The notes beneath the pieces were generated by a model, which saw nothing but the letters and a program-made list of their open reading frames with translations, had not been told where the DNA came from and ran no database searches. A DNA stretch of 64,000 nucleotides from Nostoc foliaceum FACHB-393. GTDB lineage: Bacteria > Cyanobacteriota > Cyanobacteriia > Cyanobacteriales > Nostocaceae. Shown piece by piece: positions 1 through 7,979 of the stretch. The stretch is taken from contig NZ_JACJTD010000004.1 in the NCBI RefSeq assembly GCF_014698505.1, forward strand, positions 62,001-126,000. The letters are read 5' to 3'. Positions within the stretch are counted from its first letter, which is position 1. Each line of letters begins with the position of its first letter. Made by a program: the position numbers and the translations under genes.

Positions 1-60
1 GGTGTAAAGTTATCATTGGTCAGTTGTCGTTTGTCCTGTGTTTGTTACAAATGACCAACG

Positions 61-104
61 ACTAATGACCAATGACCAATGACTAATGACTAATGACTAA
101 TGAC
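61..104. repeat. Heptameric tandem repeat (STRR) abutting trpA
   Basis: About six copies of a 7-base unit, AATGACC or AATGACT, run directly into the trpA start codon. Such short tandemly repeated repetitive sequences are common between genes in heterocyst-forming cyanobacteria. The array occupies the place where a ribosome-binding site would normally be, and no Shine-Dalgarno sequence is visible. Confidence 0.85.
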
Positions 105-927
105 TGCGATTTCTGATTGCTTTGAAACCCTTGGGCACAATCGTGAGTGCGCTCTGATTCCGTTTATCACTGCTGGCGATCCAGATTTAGAAACAACAGC
201 AAAAGCCTTACAGGTTCTAGATCGTAGTGGAGCCGACATTATAGAACTGGGCATACCTTATTCTGATCCTCTGGCTGATGGGCCAGTAATTCAAGCTGCT
301 GCTACCCGCGCCTTGCAAAGAGGTACGAAATTAGAGCAGGTGCTGGAAATGTTGCAAGGGATTACTCCCAAATTGCGATCGCCAATTATTCTATTTGCTT
401 ATTACAACCCAATTTTGCATCGGGGAATTGACAAATTTCTCCAGGAAATAGCTGCGGCGGGGGTGGCGGGATTGGTAGTACCAGATTTGCCCTTGGAAGA
501 AGCAGCAGGCTTGCTCGAACCAGCTAAGGAGATGGGAATTGATGTAATCTTATTGGTAGCTCCCACCAGCGATGCTAAACGAATAGAAGCGATCGCTCAT
601 TCTTCTCAAGGATTTATTTATTTAGTCAGCGTCACAGGGGTTACAGGGGTGCGATCGAAACTGGAAAACCGCGTGTCCGATTTACTCAAACAAATTCGTG
701 GTGTTACTGAGAAACCCATCGGTGTAGGCTTTGGCATCTCCGAAGCGGCACAAGCGCGTCAGGTAAAGGAATGGGGCGCAGACGCTGCGATCGTGGGCAG
801 TGCTTTTGTGAAACGGTTAGCAGAAGGTACCCCAGAGCAGGGACTAAATGCGATCGCTGAATTTTGCCAAAGTCTCAAGGCTGCCATCAAGACCAACAAC
901 ACCAGCACAAATACTCCTCTTGATTAG
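100..927 (+). CDS. trpA: Tryptophan synthase alpha subunit
   Basis: The 275-residue product is the alpha subunit of tryptophan synthase, which splits indole-3-glycerol phosphate into indole and glyceraldehyde-3-phosphate in the cytoplasm; the indole is channelled to the beta subunit TrpB. Family hallmarks are present in order: PFITAGDP near residue 22, [14 protein letters not shown] near residue 49 (carrying catalytic Glu and Asp), VPDLPLEEA near residue 127 and GVGFGIS near residue 212. Length is normal for the family. The start follows a heptamer repeat with no ribosome-binding site, but the N-terminus fits the family. TrpB is not in the window, so trpA is not in a visible trp operon here, as is usual in cyanobacteria. 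Confidence 0.97.
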   Translation: MTAISDCFETLGHNRECALIPFITAGDPDLETTAKALQVLDRSGADIIELGIPYSDPLADGPVIQAAATRALQRGTKLEQVLEMLQGITPKLRSPIILFAYYNPILHRGIDKFLQEIAAAGVAGLVVPDLPLEEAAGLLEPAKEMGIDVILLVAPTSDAKRIEAIAHSSQGFIYLVSVTGVTGVRSKLENRVSDLLKQIRGVTEKPIGVGFGISEAAQARQVKEWGADAAIVGSAFVKRLAEGTPEQGLNAIAEFCQSLKAAIKTNNTSTNTPLD

Positions 928-1169
928 AGGGGTAAAGTAGATTAAAAAAGTATAACAGTGTAGTTTTTCTATCCTTGCTTGGTAGACAATTTGACCTTTA
1001 TAGTCTTGAATATTAACATCAGATATCAAGATGTAAAAAAACTAGCTGATATAGTCGCTTATAGTTTGAGTATTATGTGAAATCAAGTAGGCATAATTTA
1101 TGAGTGTGAGTGTGAGAGTGAGTCAGTCACAAATGATTATAGTTACGTCGCAATTGAGGAGCACAGGCG

Positions 1170-1835
1170 ATGAGTGAGAGTATGGCGTTTATCGGCGGGG
1201 TTGCCGTAGCTGGGCTGGCGGCTCTCGTATTGCTCAAAGGAACAAATACCCCTTTACAGCCTAACTTTGCTGTTGCTCCGCAAATGCCAGGGACTGTAGT
1301 AGCGCCGGGAATGCAGCCACAAATGTATCCCTATGGCCCTTATGGGCAACCAATGTATCCCAATCCTAATCAGCCGGCAGTTGCTCCCAATACTGACCAG
1401 CGTCTGGAAATGGAGAAGCTGAACACGCAGATGCAGTTGGAGCGTTTAAAAAACGACAATGAACAGCTGAAGTTGCAAAATCAACAACTCCAAGGCCAAG
1501 TTCAAAATTTCAATACTCAGCAGCAATGGCAACAAGCCCAGCAGTATAACCAACAAAAATCAGCAGCACTCCAGCCGCAAAATCCTTCTTGGTGGTCTTC
1601 ACCCATGCTTTGGGCTGTGGGAGGCGCAACTCTTACTATTGGTGGTGGTGTTGTAGTCGCTGGTGTATTGGCTTTATTCTCACCACGGCAGCGTCCAGCG
1701 CGTACTGTACAAGTAATTCACCCCTACCAAGGAAATACGCCGCCCTTGGTTCCAGTCCGTCGTGCTGAGTTTTTGCCTGCTTCGCGGATGGAAGCAAGAC
1801 GAGTTGAAGCCCACGAGTACGACGAAATGCACTAA
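1170..1835 (+). CDS. Hypothetical protein with two membrane segments and a coiled coil
   Basis: Not recognised as a named family. The 221-residue product opens with a hydrophobic segment (about residues 6-24), continues with a Pro/Met/Tyr-rich stretch (30-75), then a Gln-rich, heptad-like coiled coil (about 80-130), a second membrane segment (about 145-170) and a basic tail. It looks like a membrane-anchored protein with a Gln-rich stalk. An AGGAG-like sequence lies 9 bases before the ATG, and a good terminator follows at 1881-1906, so it is probably a single-gene transcript. A function cannot be assigned. Confidence 0.8.
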   Translation: MSESMAFIGGVAVAGLAALVLLKGTNTPLQPNFAVAPQMPGTVVAPGMQPQMYPYGPYGQPMYPNPNQPAVAPNTDQRLEMEKLNTQMQLERLKNDNEQLKLQNQQLQGQVQNFNTQQQWQQAQQYNQQKSAALQPQNPSWWSSPMLWAVGGATLTIGGGVVVAGVLALFSPRQRPARTVQVIHPYQGNTPPLVPVRRAEFLPASRMEARRVEAHEYDEMH

Positions 1836-1880
1836 TAGGGAAAATCAAACCACAGATAAAAACCTATTTAAAATCTTGTT

Positions 1881-1906
1881 TCCAGGTAGAACCTGGAAAT
1901 TTTTTG
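1881..1906 (+). terminator. Rho-independent terminator
   Basis: An inverted repeat TCCAGG-TAGAA-CCTGGA is followed by AAATTTTTTG. It lies 46 bases after the stop codon of the upstream plus-strand gene and points the right way for it. Confidence 0.8.
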
Positions 1907-1990
1907 TTGGGCTGCTGCTGTGAATTTAAGAGGCGGCAGCCCTCATTGTAGGCATTACCAGCCTCTGGCTGGTAACGAGGTAAACAGTGT

Positions 1991-3895
1991 TTAAAAGCCA
2001 CTTTCTGGAGTTTCTGTAGCATTAGGACTCTCTGTAGTAGCAGGTTGGTTAGTATTAGGAAGTTCTTCTTGGGTAGCCTTTTGATTACCTTGATTTTCTG
2101 GTTTAGGTAGTGCCTGTTTTGCCAGATTTTCGGCTGCTTGTTTAAATAATGGTTCTATTTTGTTTCGCCAGTATTTAGTATTAGGCAATTTTTCTGGATG
2201 GTTTCTATAATCTAAAACTTTATCCCATTTACCATCATCTATTGCTTTATTGATCTCATTAGATAACGCCTCTGCCTTAGCCCAATCTTCCTGCCACTGG
2301 GCAATCATTTTACCTGTCTCTTGAATACCAGAAGCAGCATTTGCCGGAATCGATCTTAAAAGTGCGATCGCTCCAACTATATCTCCTGATTCATACTTCT
2401 GTCTTGCTTGTTCTATAACATTGGCACTGTTATCACTAGGCTGCGATCGTTCTGTTTTCCCAGCGTCGGAAGTTGAACCATTTGGCTTTTCTGGTAATGG
2501 AGTTACTACATCCCTAGATTTTGGTTTTGCCTTGGGAGTTGGTCGAGTAGCAATCAGGGTACTATCATTTACTGTCTTAATTGCAATACCTTTTTCGCGC
2601 AGGCAAGAAGCCCATTCTCCATTATTGGTTATCACATCCGAGTGCGCCCAAGCCAAACGCCCAGAGTTAAGTTTAACTTCTATCCAACCCCGTTTTGTCC
2701 GTTTACCAGTCACCTCGAAACTGGTATTATCACCAACTGTTCGCACAATATTATCAGAATTTATCGAACTAGGTTCAGAACGAATATTAGAATTTCCGAC
2801 GACAACAGCCGAGCATTTATTTGCTAAGGTGCGATCGTTACCTGTAAGATTAAAGGCTAAATTTTTCACATTTGGATATATATTTGCTACCAAGGCAGCT
2901 GCACCACCCGCCAATAAGATGCCAATTAATATCGGCCATGGGTCGGATTTACTAGAGTCTTTACGCGCAGGTTTAGCGGGGACAGGATTTGCTGGTGCAA
3001 CTGCAACAGTTTGCAGCCCAGATACTTGAGGTCGGGATTTGGCAGATTCTTGAGGCGTGGAAAGTGCAGGTACAGGATTAATCGCGTCTTTACATGCTTG
3101 CAGTGCTTCCGTGGCATTTTGGTAGCGGTCTTTGAAGTGATAACGTACCATCTTGGACAACACTGCTGCCAGTCGATAGTTCACGGTTACTGATTGCTGC
3201 CAGATGATTTCGCCCGTGTCCGGGTCTTCTTGCAATTCTGTTGGCGATAATCCTGTTAATGCTTGAATGGCAATGATGCCGAGGGAATAGATATCACTGT
3301 TGGGGCGGGGTTTACCTTGCCCTTGTTCTGTAGGCATGTAGCCAGGAGTGCCAATAACTACTGTGGCAGAGGGTTGTGCGCCCACTGTTACCAGTTGTGT
3401 ACGTAACTGCTTTACTGCCCCAAAGTCTACTAAAACTAACTTATTATCTGAGGCGCGACGGATGATATTATCCGGTTTGATGTCGCGGTGAATCACGCCT
3501 TGGCGGTGGACAAATTCGAGAATTTCCAGAACTTGCTGTAACAGTTGAATTACTTGCCTTTCACTCCAGCGCTTACCAGGTATAAGTTCCTCAGCTAGGG
3601 TATGTCCTTCAATATATTCTTGTACTAAATAAAATTCTTGGTTTTCGTCAAAGTACGCTAGCAGCCTAGGTACTTGGTCATGGTTGCCCAATTTTTCTAA
3701 AGTTTCGGCTTCGCTGTTGAACAGGCGTTTAGCAGTATCAAAAACTCTGGGGTCAGTTCCGGGTTTAAGGTGCTTGACAACGCAAATGGGATTACCGGGC
3801 CGCCTAGTATCTTGGGCAATGTAGGTTTGACCAAATCCTCCCATTGCGAGGACTCGAATTACTTGGTAACGATGGTCTAGTAGCTTGCCTATCAT
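1991..3895 (-). CDS. Membrane-anchored serine/threonine protein kinase with SH3-like domain
   Basis: A Hanks-type kinase of about 634 residues. From an ATG at 3895 it shows a glycine-rich loop (GGFGQTY, about 19-25), the ATP-binding lysine (VVKHLKP, Lys41), the catalytic loop HRDIKPDN (about 136-143), DFG (157-159) and GTPGYMPTEQ (about 182). A linker leads to one membrane segment (WPILIGILLAGGAAALVANI), then an outer bacterial SH3-like domain (NIRSEPS, WIEVKL) and a charged, Pro/Asn-rich tail. GGGGAG lies five bases before the ATG, which favours this start over the GTG two codons upstream. Such kinases phosphorylate proteins on Ser/Thr in response to envelope signals; the substrate is unknown. 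Confidence 0.93.
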   Translation of the reverse strand: MIGKLLDHRYQVIRVLAMGGFGQTYIAQDTRRPGNPICVVKHLKPGTDPRVFDTAKRLFNSEAETLEKLGNHDQVPRLLAYFDENQEFYLVQEYIEGHTLAEELIPGKRWSERQVIQLLQQVLEILEFVHRQGVIHRDIKPDNIIRRASDNKLVLVDFGAVKQLRTQLVTVGAQPSATVVIGTPGYMPTEQGQGKPRPNSDIYSLGIIAIQALTGLSPTELQEDPDTGEIIWQQSVTVNYRLAAVLSKMVRYHFKDRYQNATEALQACKDAINPVPALSTPQESAKSRPQVSGLQTVAVAPANPVPAKPARKDSSKSDPWPILIGILLAGGAAALVANIYPNVKNLAFNLTGNDRTLANKCSAVVVGNSNIRSEPSSINSDNIVRTVGDNTSFEVTGKRTKRGWIEVKLNSGRLAWAHSDVITNNGEWASCLREKGIAIKTVNDSTLIATRPTPKAKPKSRDVVTPLPEKPNGSTSDAGKTERSQPSDNSANVIEQARQKYESGDIVGAIALLRSIPANAASGIQETGKMIAQWQEDWAKAEALSNEINKAIDDGKWDKVLDYRNHPEKLPNTKYWRNKIEPLFKQAAENLAKQALPKPENQGNQKATQEELPNTNQPATTESPNATETPESGF

Positions 3896-4058
3896 GTTCA
3901 CTCCCCAGAGTTATTACCTAATTTTCCAGCTGGTAATAAATATCTCCAAATTTTCTTCAATGAAATCCGCTATCTTGAGAAAAGATTTAGATTAAAAACG
4001 CAGCTTTTTAATAAACGCAGACTGTTTATTTTTCTTTTAGTGCCCCTGTTTACTACCA

Positions 4059-4547
4059 ATGCCACCTAAAATAACAAACTCAGTTGCATGGCAGCAGGCT
4101 GAAATCCTCATGCAACCTGCTTTCATTCGCGTTATCGACAATATCCGCAAGTCCCTTGATGAATCTTCCTGGACGGGAACTTACCACGATGTTCTGATTT
4201 GGCCGCCTAGCACCACTGATGAAATCAAAGCATTGGTGACTGAGTTGTTGCAAGGAATGGAAACTGCAACACCCCAAGAAGCAGATAAAATCAGAGAAAC
4301 TCTTGCTCGTTTGCCAATGCCCCATCCAGGATATCATCTACGTTTGCAGCGTCAACAGCAAGAAGCTAGTATCGATTTATGGGAATTGTGTTATCAAGTG
4401 TGTTTTCTTGAATACACCCCAGAGAGGGAAGTTGCTGTTATTGATACTAGTTTAATTGATGAAGTGGGTGAAGTGGATTGGCTGCATTTGGATGCTAAGG
4501 CAAAGGAGTTAGTTGAGCAGGCGTTTGCTAGTTTACCAGAGAGTTGA
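4059..4547 (+). CDS. Conserved-looking hypothetical protein
   Basis: A soluble 162-residue protein with no signal peptide or membrane segment. It is rich in Glu and Leu, mostly helical by composition, and contains no catalytic motif I can name. The N-terminal part (about 10-60) and the stretch around HPGYHLRLQRQQQEA (about 92-106) look like the best-ordered parts. It is transcribed away from the kinase gene across a 160-bp gap, so the two may share a promoter region. I do not recognise its family. Confidence 0.75.
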   Translation: MPPKITNSVAWQQAEILMQPAFIRVIDNIRKSLDESSWTGTYHDVLIWPPSTTDEIKALVTELLQGMETATPQEADKIRETLARLPMPHPGYHLRLQRQQQEASIDLWELCYQVCFLEYTPEREVAVIDTSLIDEVGEVDWLHLDAKAKELVEQAFASLPES

Positions 4548-4679
4548 AGCCCTGAGAATAGAATTATGGGGCTACACAAACTAAACCCACCTGAAGGGTA
4601 AGAAATTTAAGCTGAAGCAACTCTTTAGTTAGCTTCTACGAAAAAGTAACAGATAAATTGAGGAATAGATGTATCAATC

Positions 4680-4988
4680 ATGTTAAACCTGATATTCAGC
4701 GGTTGTATCAAAATAAAACCCTTGGTGGTTTCAACAGCTTTTTTCCTGGCTGTACAGACTGCTGTCAATGCTGAACAACCCCTTCCTAGTTTGACTCCAG
4801 CACAAGCTCAACATTTATCCCGTGACTTAATTCCATATAATTCTCAAGACTTTTTTAGGCAAGGCAAAAGTTCGATTGAGAGAGAAATTCAAATTCTTAG
4901 GCAAAGGCAAGTGCGCCCAATTAAACCTGTTCTTAAGATTGATTCAGTACCGCAGAAAAAAAGACCATATACCCAACAGAAACCCTAA
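4680..4988 (+). CDS. Short secreted protein, possible remnant of a TpsB/ShlB-type transporter N-terminus
   Basis: A 102-residue product with a signal peptide (hydrophobic core about residues 13-28, cleavage after VNA). The mature part (SLTPAQAQHLSRDLIPYNSQ, then a basic helix REIQILRQRQ and VLKIDS) resembles, by memory of the family, the region before the POTRA domain in two-partner-secretion outer-membrane transporters. No POTRA domain or barrel follows, since the frame ends after PYTQQKP. It could therefore be a truncated transporter gene or an independent small periplasmic protein. The signal peptide is seen; the family link is an inference. Confidence 0.55.
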   Translation: MLNLIFSGCIKIKPLVVSTAFFLAVQTAVNAEQPLPSLTPAQAQHLSRDLIPYNSQDFFRQGKSSIEREIQILRQRQVRPIKPVLKIDSVPQKKRPYTQQKP

Positions 4989-5155
4989 CATCTTACTCTA
5001 AGTAAGAATCACCATACTTTTATGACACCTTAGATCGCTAATTCTTGAGCTATAGCACCTAAGCTACACTCTCAGGCATCAGAACCACTATACTCTGGTT
5101 CCTATCAACAGAGTTTTTGTGCTTTCAATAAACTTTGCAACACAAATTTACAATC

Positions 5156-5365
5156 TTAATCGTCTAGCAAACTCATCAACGCTTGGATTTCAACGTCTTG
5201 CGGCTCTGATAATTGAGACTGTAACTTTAATAATTCTTTCTGTAATGCTTCCGCTACATGGAGCATGTTAGATTCTTGTGCAATTTTTAGCTGATTTTCT
5301 TTAATTTTGATTTGTTTAAGCAAGTTGTTTTCAACATGATTTGAATTGTAATGTTGAGCAATCAT
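5156..5365 (-). CDS. Small hypothetical protein, coiled-coil-like
   Basis: A 69-residue acidic, helix-prone protein with heptad-like spacing of Leu/Ile (about residues 14-52) and an acidic C-terminus (ALMSLLDD). It has an ATG start and coding-like composition, but no recognised family and no visible partner gene. Real but unknown, or spurious; I favour real. Confidence 0.5.
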   Translation of the reverse strand: MIAQHYNSNHVENNLLKQIKIKENQLKIAQESNMLHVAEALQKELLKLQSQLSEPQDVEIQALMSLLDD

Positions 5366-5554
5366 AGCTTTATATTTATTATCAATCTATGGAATGCAAT
5401 TAAATTTACTACCTATGTAGTATTTCACACTTTTAGCATTTTTTAAATATCTGATGATTTAATCTTCATTTAGGGTAATTTTTAGATAATATACATAGGG
5501 TTTAAGCATGATTACCGCAAAAACTTAGACTCAAAGCGGTAAAGTACTCAAAGG

Positions 5555-5772
5555 GAGAGGCTAGCGCCTTCGCAAAGCGTCTCGTAGATAAGGGGATTTT
5601 CCCCATGAGCGATCGCTGTTAGTGTAGCTTTAGGGAATCAGATGCTCCTGCGTCGCTCTAAGCGTTCGCGGTAGCGTCTCGTAGAGAAGCCATGCCGTTG
5701 GCGCAGCCTCTCGTAGAGAAGGCTTTACGCTGCGCTATCGAACGTCACCCGCAGGGCTTTCCGCAGGCTACC
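5555..5772. repeat. Nested palindromic intergenic repeat block
   Basis: Dense copies of short palindromic modules such as GCGTCTCGTAGA, AGAAGGCTTTACGCTGCG and AAGCGTTCGCGGTAGCG, several of them in inverted orientation. A closely related block lies at 55860-56055. Such blocks are dispersed, presumably mobile-derived repeats of heterocyst-forming cyanobacteria. The block carries no credible gene. The rest of the 5366-5892 gap is AT-rich with nothing else recognised. Confidence 0.85.
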
Positions 5773-5892
5773 ACTGAGACATAGAGAACACGGTGAAATA
5801 AAAGTTTGAGTTTTTGCGTAAGTCCTCACACATTAACTTGTCTGTTACTTCACGAGCCTTGTAGATATTTTAAACAATTTTTTGTGGATAGT

Positions 5893-6204
5893 ATGAACTT
5901 AAAGTCAATAAAAAAAGACATTTTTACCTTTGTAAAAATTATATCTACAGTGCTTATAACAAGTGCAATTGGATTGGAATCGTGGAATATTTATGCAGTA
6001 ATAAATAATACTGATTTACCAAGCAGCCTGAATCCCATTTTTTGGATTGAGCGTTTTGCTATGGCGAGCCATTTTATCGAAGGCATTATAGCAGCTTTTT
6101 ATGCACCTTCAAGAAAAAAGATGCCAATAAAATATGCTACTTATACTTTTTTTGTAGGCACAATTGGGTTATTAGAACTATTTGAGCGAGAGAATGATTA
6201 TTGA
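5893..6204 (+). CDS. Small membrane protein, unknown function
   Basis: About 103 residues from the ATG at 5893, with three hydrophobic segments (about residues 13-33, 50-68 and 78-95) separated by basic loops (APSRKKMPIK). The family is not recognised. The open frame extends upstream to 5806, but that extension includes TTTTTGCGTAAGTCCT, the end of a dispersed inverted-repeat element found in full at 38160-38250, so the downstream ATG is the sensible start. Low-GC composition differs from the neighbouring repeat block. Confidence 0.6.
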   Translation: MNLKSIKKDIFTFVKIISTVLITSAIGLESWNIYAVINNTDLPSSLNPIFWIERFAMASHFIEGIIAAFYAPSRKKMPIKYATYTFFVGTIGLLELFERENDY

Positions 6205-6340
6205 AGTTTCCAGGCCTTGAAGGTATGAGATTTTTTGATTAGGTAGCTTGGTAGGGTGCTTAACGCACCTTGCGTAACTGGCATAACACGTGCATACTGA
6301 TGACTGATAAAGGTTGACGGTTAACAGTCATCAGTCAACA

Positions 6341-6408
6341 GTTAACGGCGACGAGGCGGCTATCCCGGCCACCCCAAAAAGCAAGTGGGCTTCCCGCCGC
6401 CTTGGTGA
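6341..6408 (+). repeat. Structured repeat in the trxA leader region (copy A)
   Basis: This 68-bp stretch matches 11716-11783 closely. Both contain AGGCGGC or GGGCGGC paired with GCCGCCT across about 33 bases, an inner CCAC/GTGG pairing and the shared core CCCCAAAAAGCAAGTGGG. This copy ends 80 bp before trxA. It is flanked by repeated GTTAAC/TCATCAGT words. Whether it acts as RNA or is a dispersed repeat is not known. Confidence 0.7.
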
Positions 6409-6488
6409 ATCGGACAGCCAGAAGGGAGTATAGTTTGTATAGTTAGCTTTTTGCTGAAATTTTGGTTTGACACCAAGGGATTAAAATA

Positions 6489-6827
6489 ATGTCTACAGAG
6501 ACTCAAATAGTTGCTTACGTTCAAGAAAGTGAATTTGATACTGTTTTAACTGAAAGTGAAGAGAAAGTCGTTGTTGTCGATTTTACTGCTACTTGGTGTG
6601 GACCTTGCCGCTTGGTCAGTCCGTTAATGGATCAACTTGCCGAGGAATACAAAGGCCGCGCCAAAGTCGTTAAGGTAGATGTTGACAGCAACAAGCCAAT
6701 TTTCAAAAAATTTGGTCTTCGCAGTATTCCAGCGGTTTTAATTTTCAAAGATGGTAATTTAGAAGAAACTATCGTGGGTGTTTCTCCTTATGAAGACTTC
6801 AGCAACGCTGTTCAGAAGCTTCTTTAG
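6489..6827 (+). CDS. trxA: Thioredoxin
   Basis: A 112-residue cytoplasmic thioredoxin that reduces disulfides in target proteins using electrons from thioredoxin reductase. It has the active site WCGPC (Cys37 and Cys40), the preceding VVDFTATW strand, the KVDVDSNK segment and the cis-proline loop SIPAVLIFKDG (about residues 77-87). Ala replaces the more usual Thr after the cis-Pro. The length is standard. The gene stands alone; its 5' region carries a structured repeat at 6341-6408, and a heptamer array follows the stop codon. Confidence 0.96.
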   Translation: MSTETQIVAYVQESEFDTVLTESEEKVVVVDFTATWCGPCRLVSPLMDQLAEEYKGRAKVVKVDVDSNKPIFKKFGLRSIPAVLIFKDGNLEETIVGVSPYEDFSNAVQKLL

Positions 6828-6828
6828 C

Positions 6829-6868
6829 TAATTCGTAATTCGTAATTCGTAATTCGTAATTCGTAATT
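6829..6868. repeat. Heptameric tandem repeat (TAATTCG)
   Basis: Five to six copies of the 7-base unit TAATTCG follow directly after the trxA stop codon. The same unit reappears near 62757-62782. Confidence 0.9.
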
Positions 6869-6880
6869 AAAAAGGGTTTG

Positions 6881-6960
6881 ATATCAAGTCCGGTTAATCA
6901 TCTATCATTAAAATTTTCTGGAGTCAATCATAATGATAAGTGTTCAACTGAACATGATAT
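6881..6960. mobile_element. Miniature inverted-repeat element, 80 bp (family 1, copy 1)
   Basis: The ends ATATCAAGTCCGGTTAA and its imperfect inverse TTCAACTGAACATGATAT bracket an AT-rich centre. A related copy lies at 17877-17964 and a diverged one at 46531-46611. It has no coding capacity. Confidence 0.6.
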
Positions 6961-7020
6961 GATTCCCCTGGCTCAATGATGGCAGTCGCGTTATTATGAA
7001 TTATGAATTTTTTAACCCTT

Positions 7021-7545
7021 CTATTTTCGCCTATAGTGTGCTTGGAGTAAGCCACTGGAATATTGTTTTGAGTTAATCAGGTCTAACTTTTGTTCAGGGC
7101 TAGACGGTGGGAAAAGTTGTATACCGCTACCTAAGATAATTGGAATAGTTGAAATAATATATTCGTCAATCAAGCTGTGCTGAAGAAACGAATTGATTAA
7201 TGCTCCGCCACCAACGAGCCAGATGTTTGCAAAACCTTGAGCCTCTATATTTGCTAAGACCTGCTTCACTGTGTCAGAAACAAACACAACGTCCTCGCGG
7301 TCAGATTGGAAATGGCGTTGGGTGAAAACGAAGGATTTCTTTCCCGGATAAGGCCATTCATCAAAACCAAGCCCTACTTCATAAGTATTGCTGCCCAAGA
7401 CGATAGCATCAATCGATTCGTAGAAAGCAGTGTAACCGTAGTCTTCCCCTTCTATGTCAAAGATTGATAGCCAATCAATTCCTCCATCGCTGCGAGCAAT
7501 GTAGCCATCCAAACTAGCTGCAATGTAGAGTGTAACTTTCGTCAT
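7021..7545 (-). CDS. Dihydrofolate reductase / RibD C-terminal family protein
   Basis: About 174 residues from the ATG at 7545 (MTKVTLYIAASLDGYIARSD). The ASLDGYIA motif, GSNTYE near residue 60, the LVGGGALINSFL nucleotide-binding motif near residue 113 and the C-terminal LGSGIQLFP are typical of the RibD_C/DHFR-like fold. Members reduce pterin- or pyrimidine-like substrates with NADPH, but many of these short stand-alone ones have no proven reaction. The frame runs nine codons further upstream to a GTG, with poor support. It is not next to riboflavin genes. Confidence 0.85.
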   Translation of the reverse strand: MTKVTLYIAASLDGYIARSDGGIDWLSIFDIEGEDYGYTAFYESIDAIVLGSNTYEVGLGFDEWPYPGKKSFVFTQRHFQSDREDVVFVSDTVKQVLANIEAQGFANIWLVGGGALINSFLQHSLIDEYIISTIPIILGSGIQLFPPSSPEQKLDLINSKQYSSGLLQAHYRRK

Positions 7546-7685
7546 GATGTTGCTGAATGTGGTAGTTTTCACTCAATTGGTATAAGCGATGCCTGCGGCA
7601 ATGCAAAGCGCGATCGCAGGCTTATTCCTTCTAGAGCATTTTAGCTTCTGATGGTTCTGAACCATATTTTGATTGAACACATCAA

Positions 7686-7940
7686 TCACGTTTTTTGATT
7701 CTGCGATTTAAAGCGACCTGCAATAAATTCGCGCTTAGATAAATGCTTTGTACTGCGTTTGGTAACTCGCTCTCGCCACATCTGGAAACTAGATTCTTTC
7801 ATTTCGCGCCTCATTAAGGCAATTACCTGTTTTTCCAGCAACCCAAACTGAGCCTCAATGGCATCAAAAGATGTTCTATCTTCCCATGCCATTTCAATGA
7901 TGCGATCGACGGTTTGTGAATCGAGGTCAGGTAGCTTCAT
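7686..7940 (-). CDS. TIGR03643/DUF2805 family protein
   Basis: An 84-residue basic protein. The motif order DRIIEMAWEDRTSFDAIEAQFGLLEKQVIALMR followed by SFQMWRERV, here spread over about residues 12-58, matches a small family known from bacteria and some plants. A helix-turn-helix-like arrangement suggests nucleic-acid binding, but no function is established. It lies 39 bp after the ABC transporter genes, in the opposite order of transcription to be their leader, so the link is weak. Confidence 0.8.
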   Translation of the reverse strand: MKLPDLDSQTVDRIIEMAWEDRTSFDAIEAQFGLLEKQVIALMRREMKESSFQMWRERVTKRSTKHLSKREFIAGRFKSQNQKT

Positions 7941-7979
7941 TTCTTTGCTGGCAATTGATAAATTAGAGCTATATATATT

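Noticed and set aside
5555-5772. Insertion sequence or structured RNA gene
   Set aside because: Only nested short palindromes shared with 55860-56055; no transposase and no known RNA fold.
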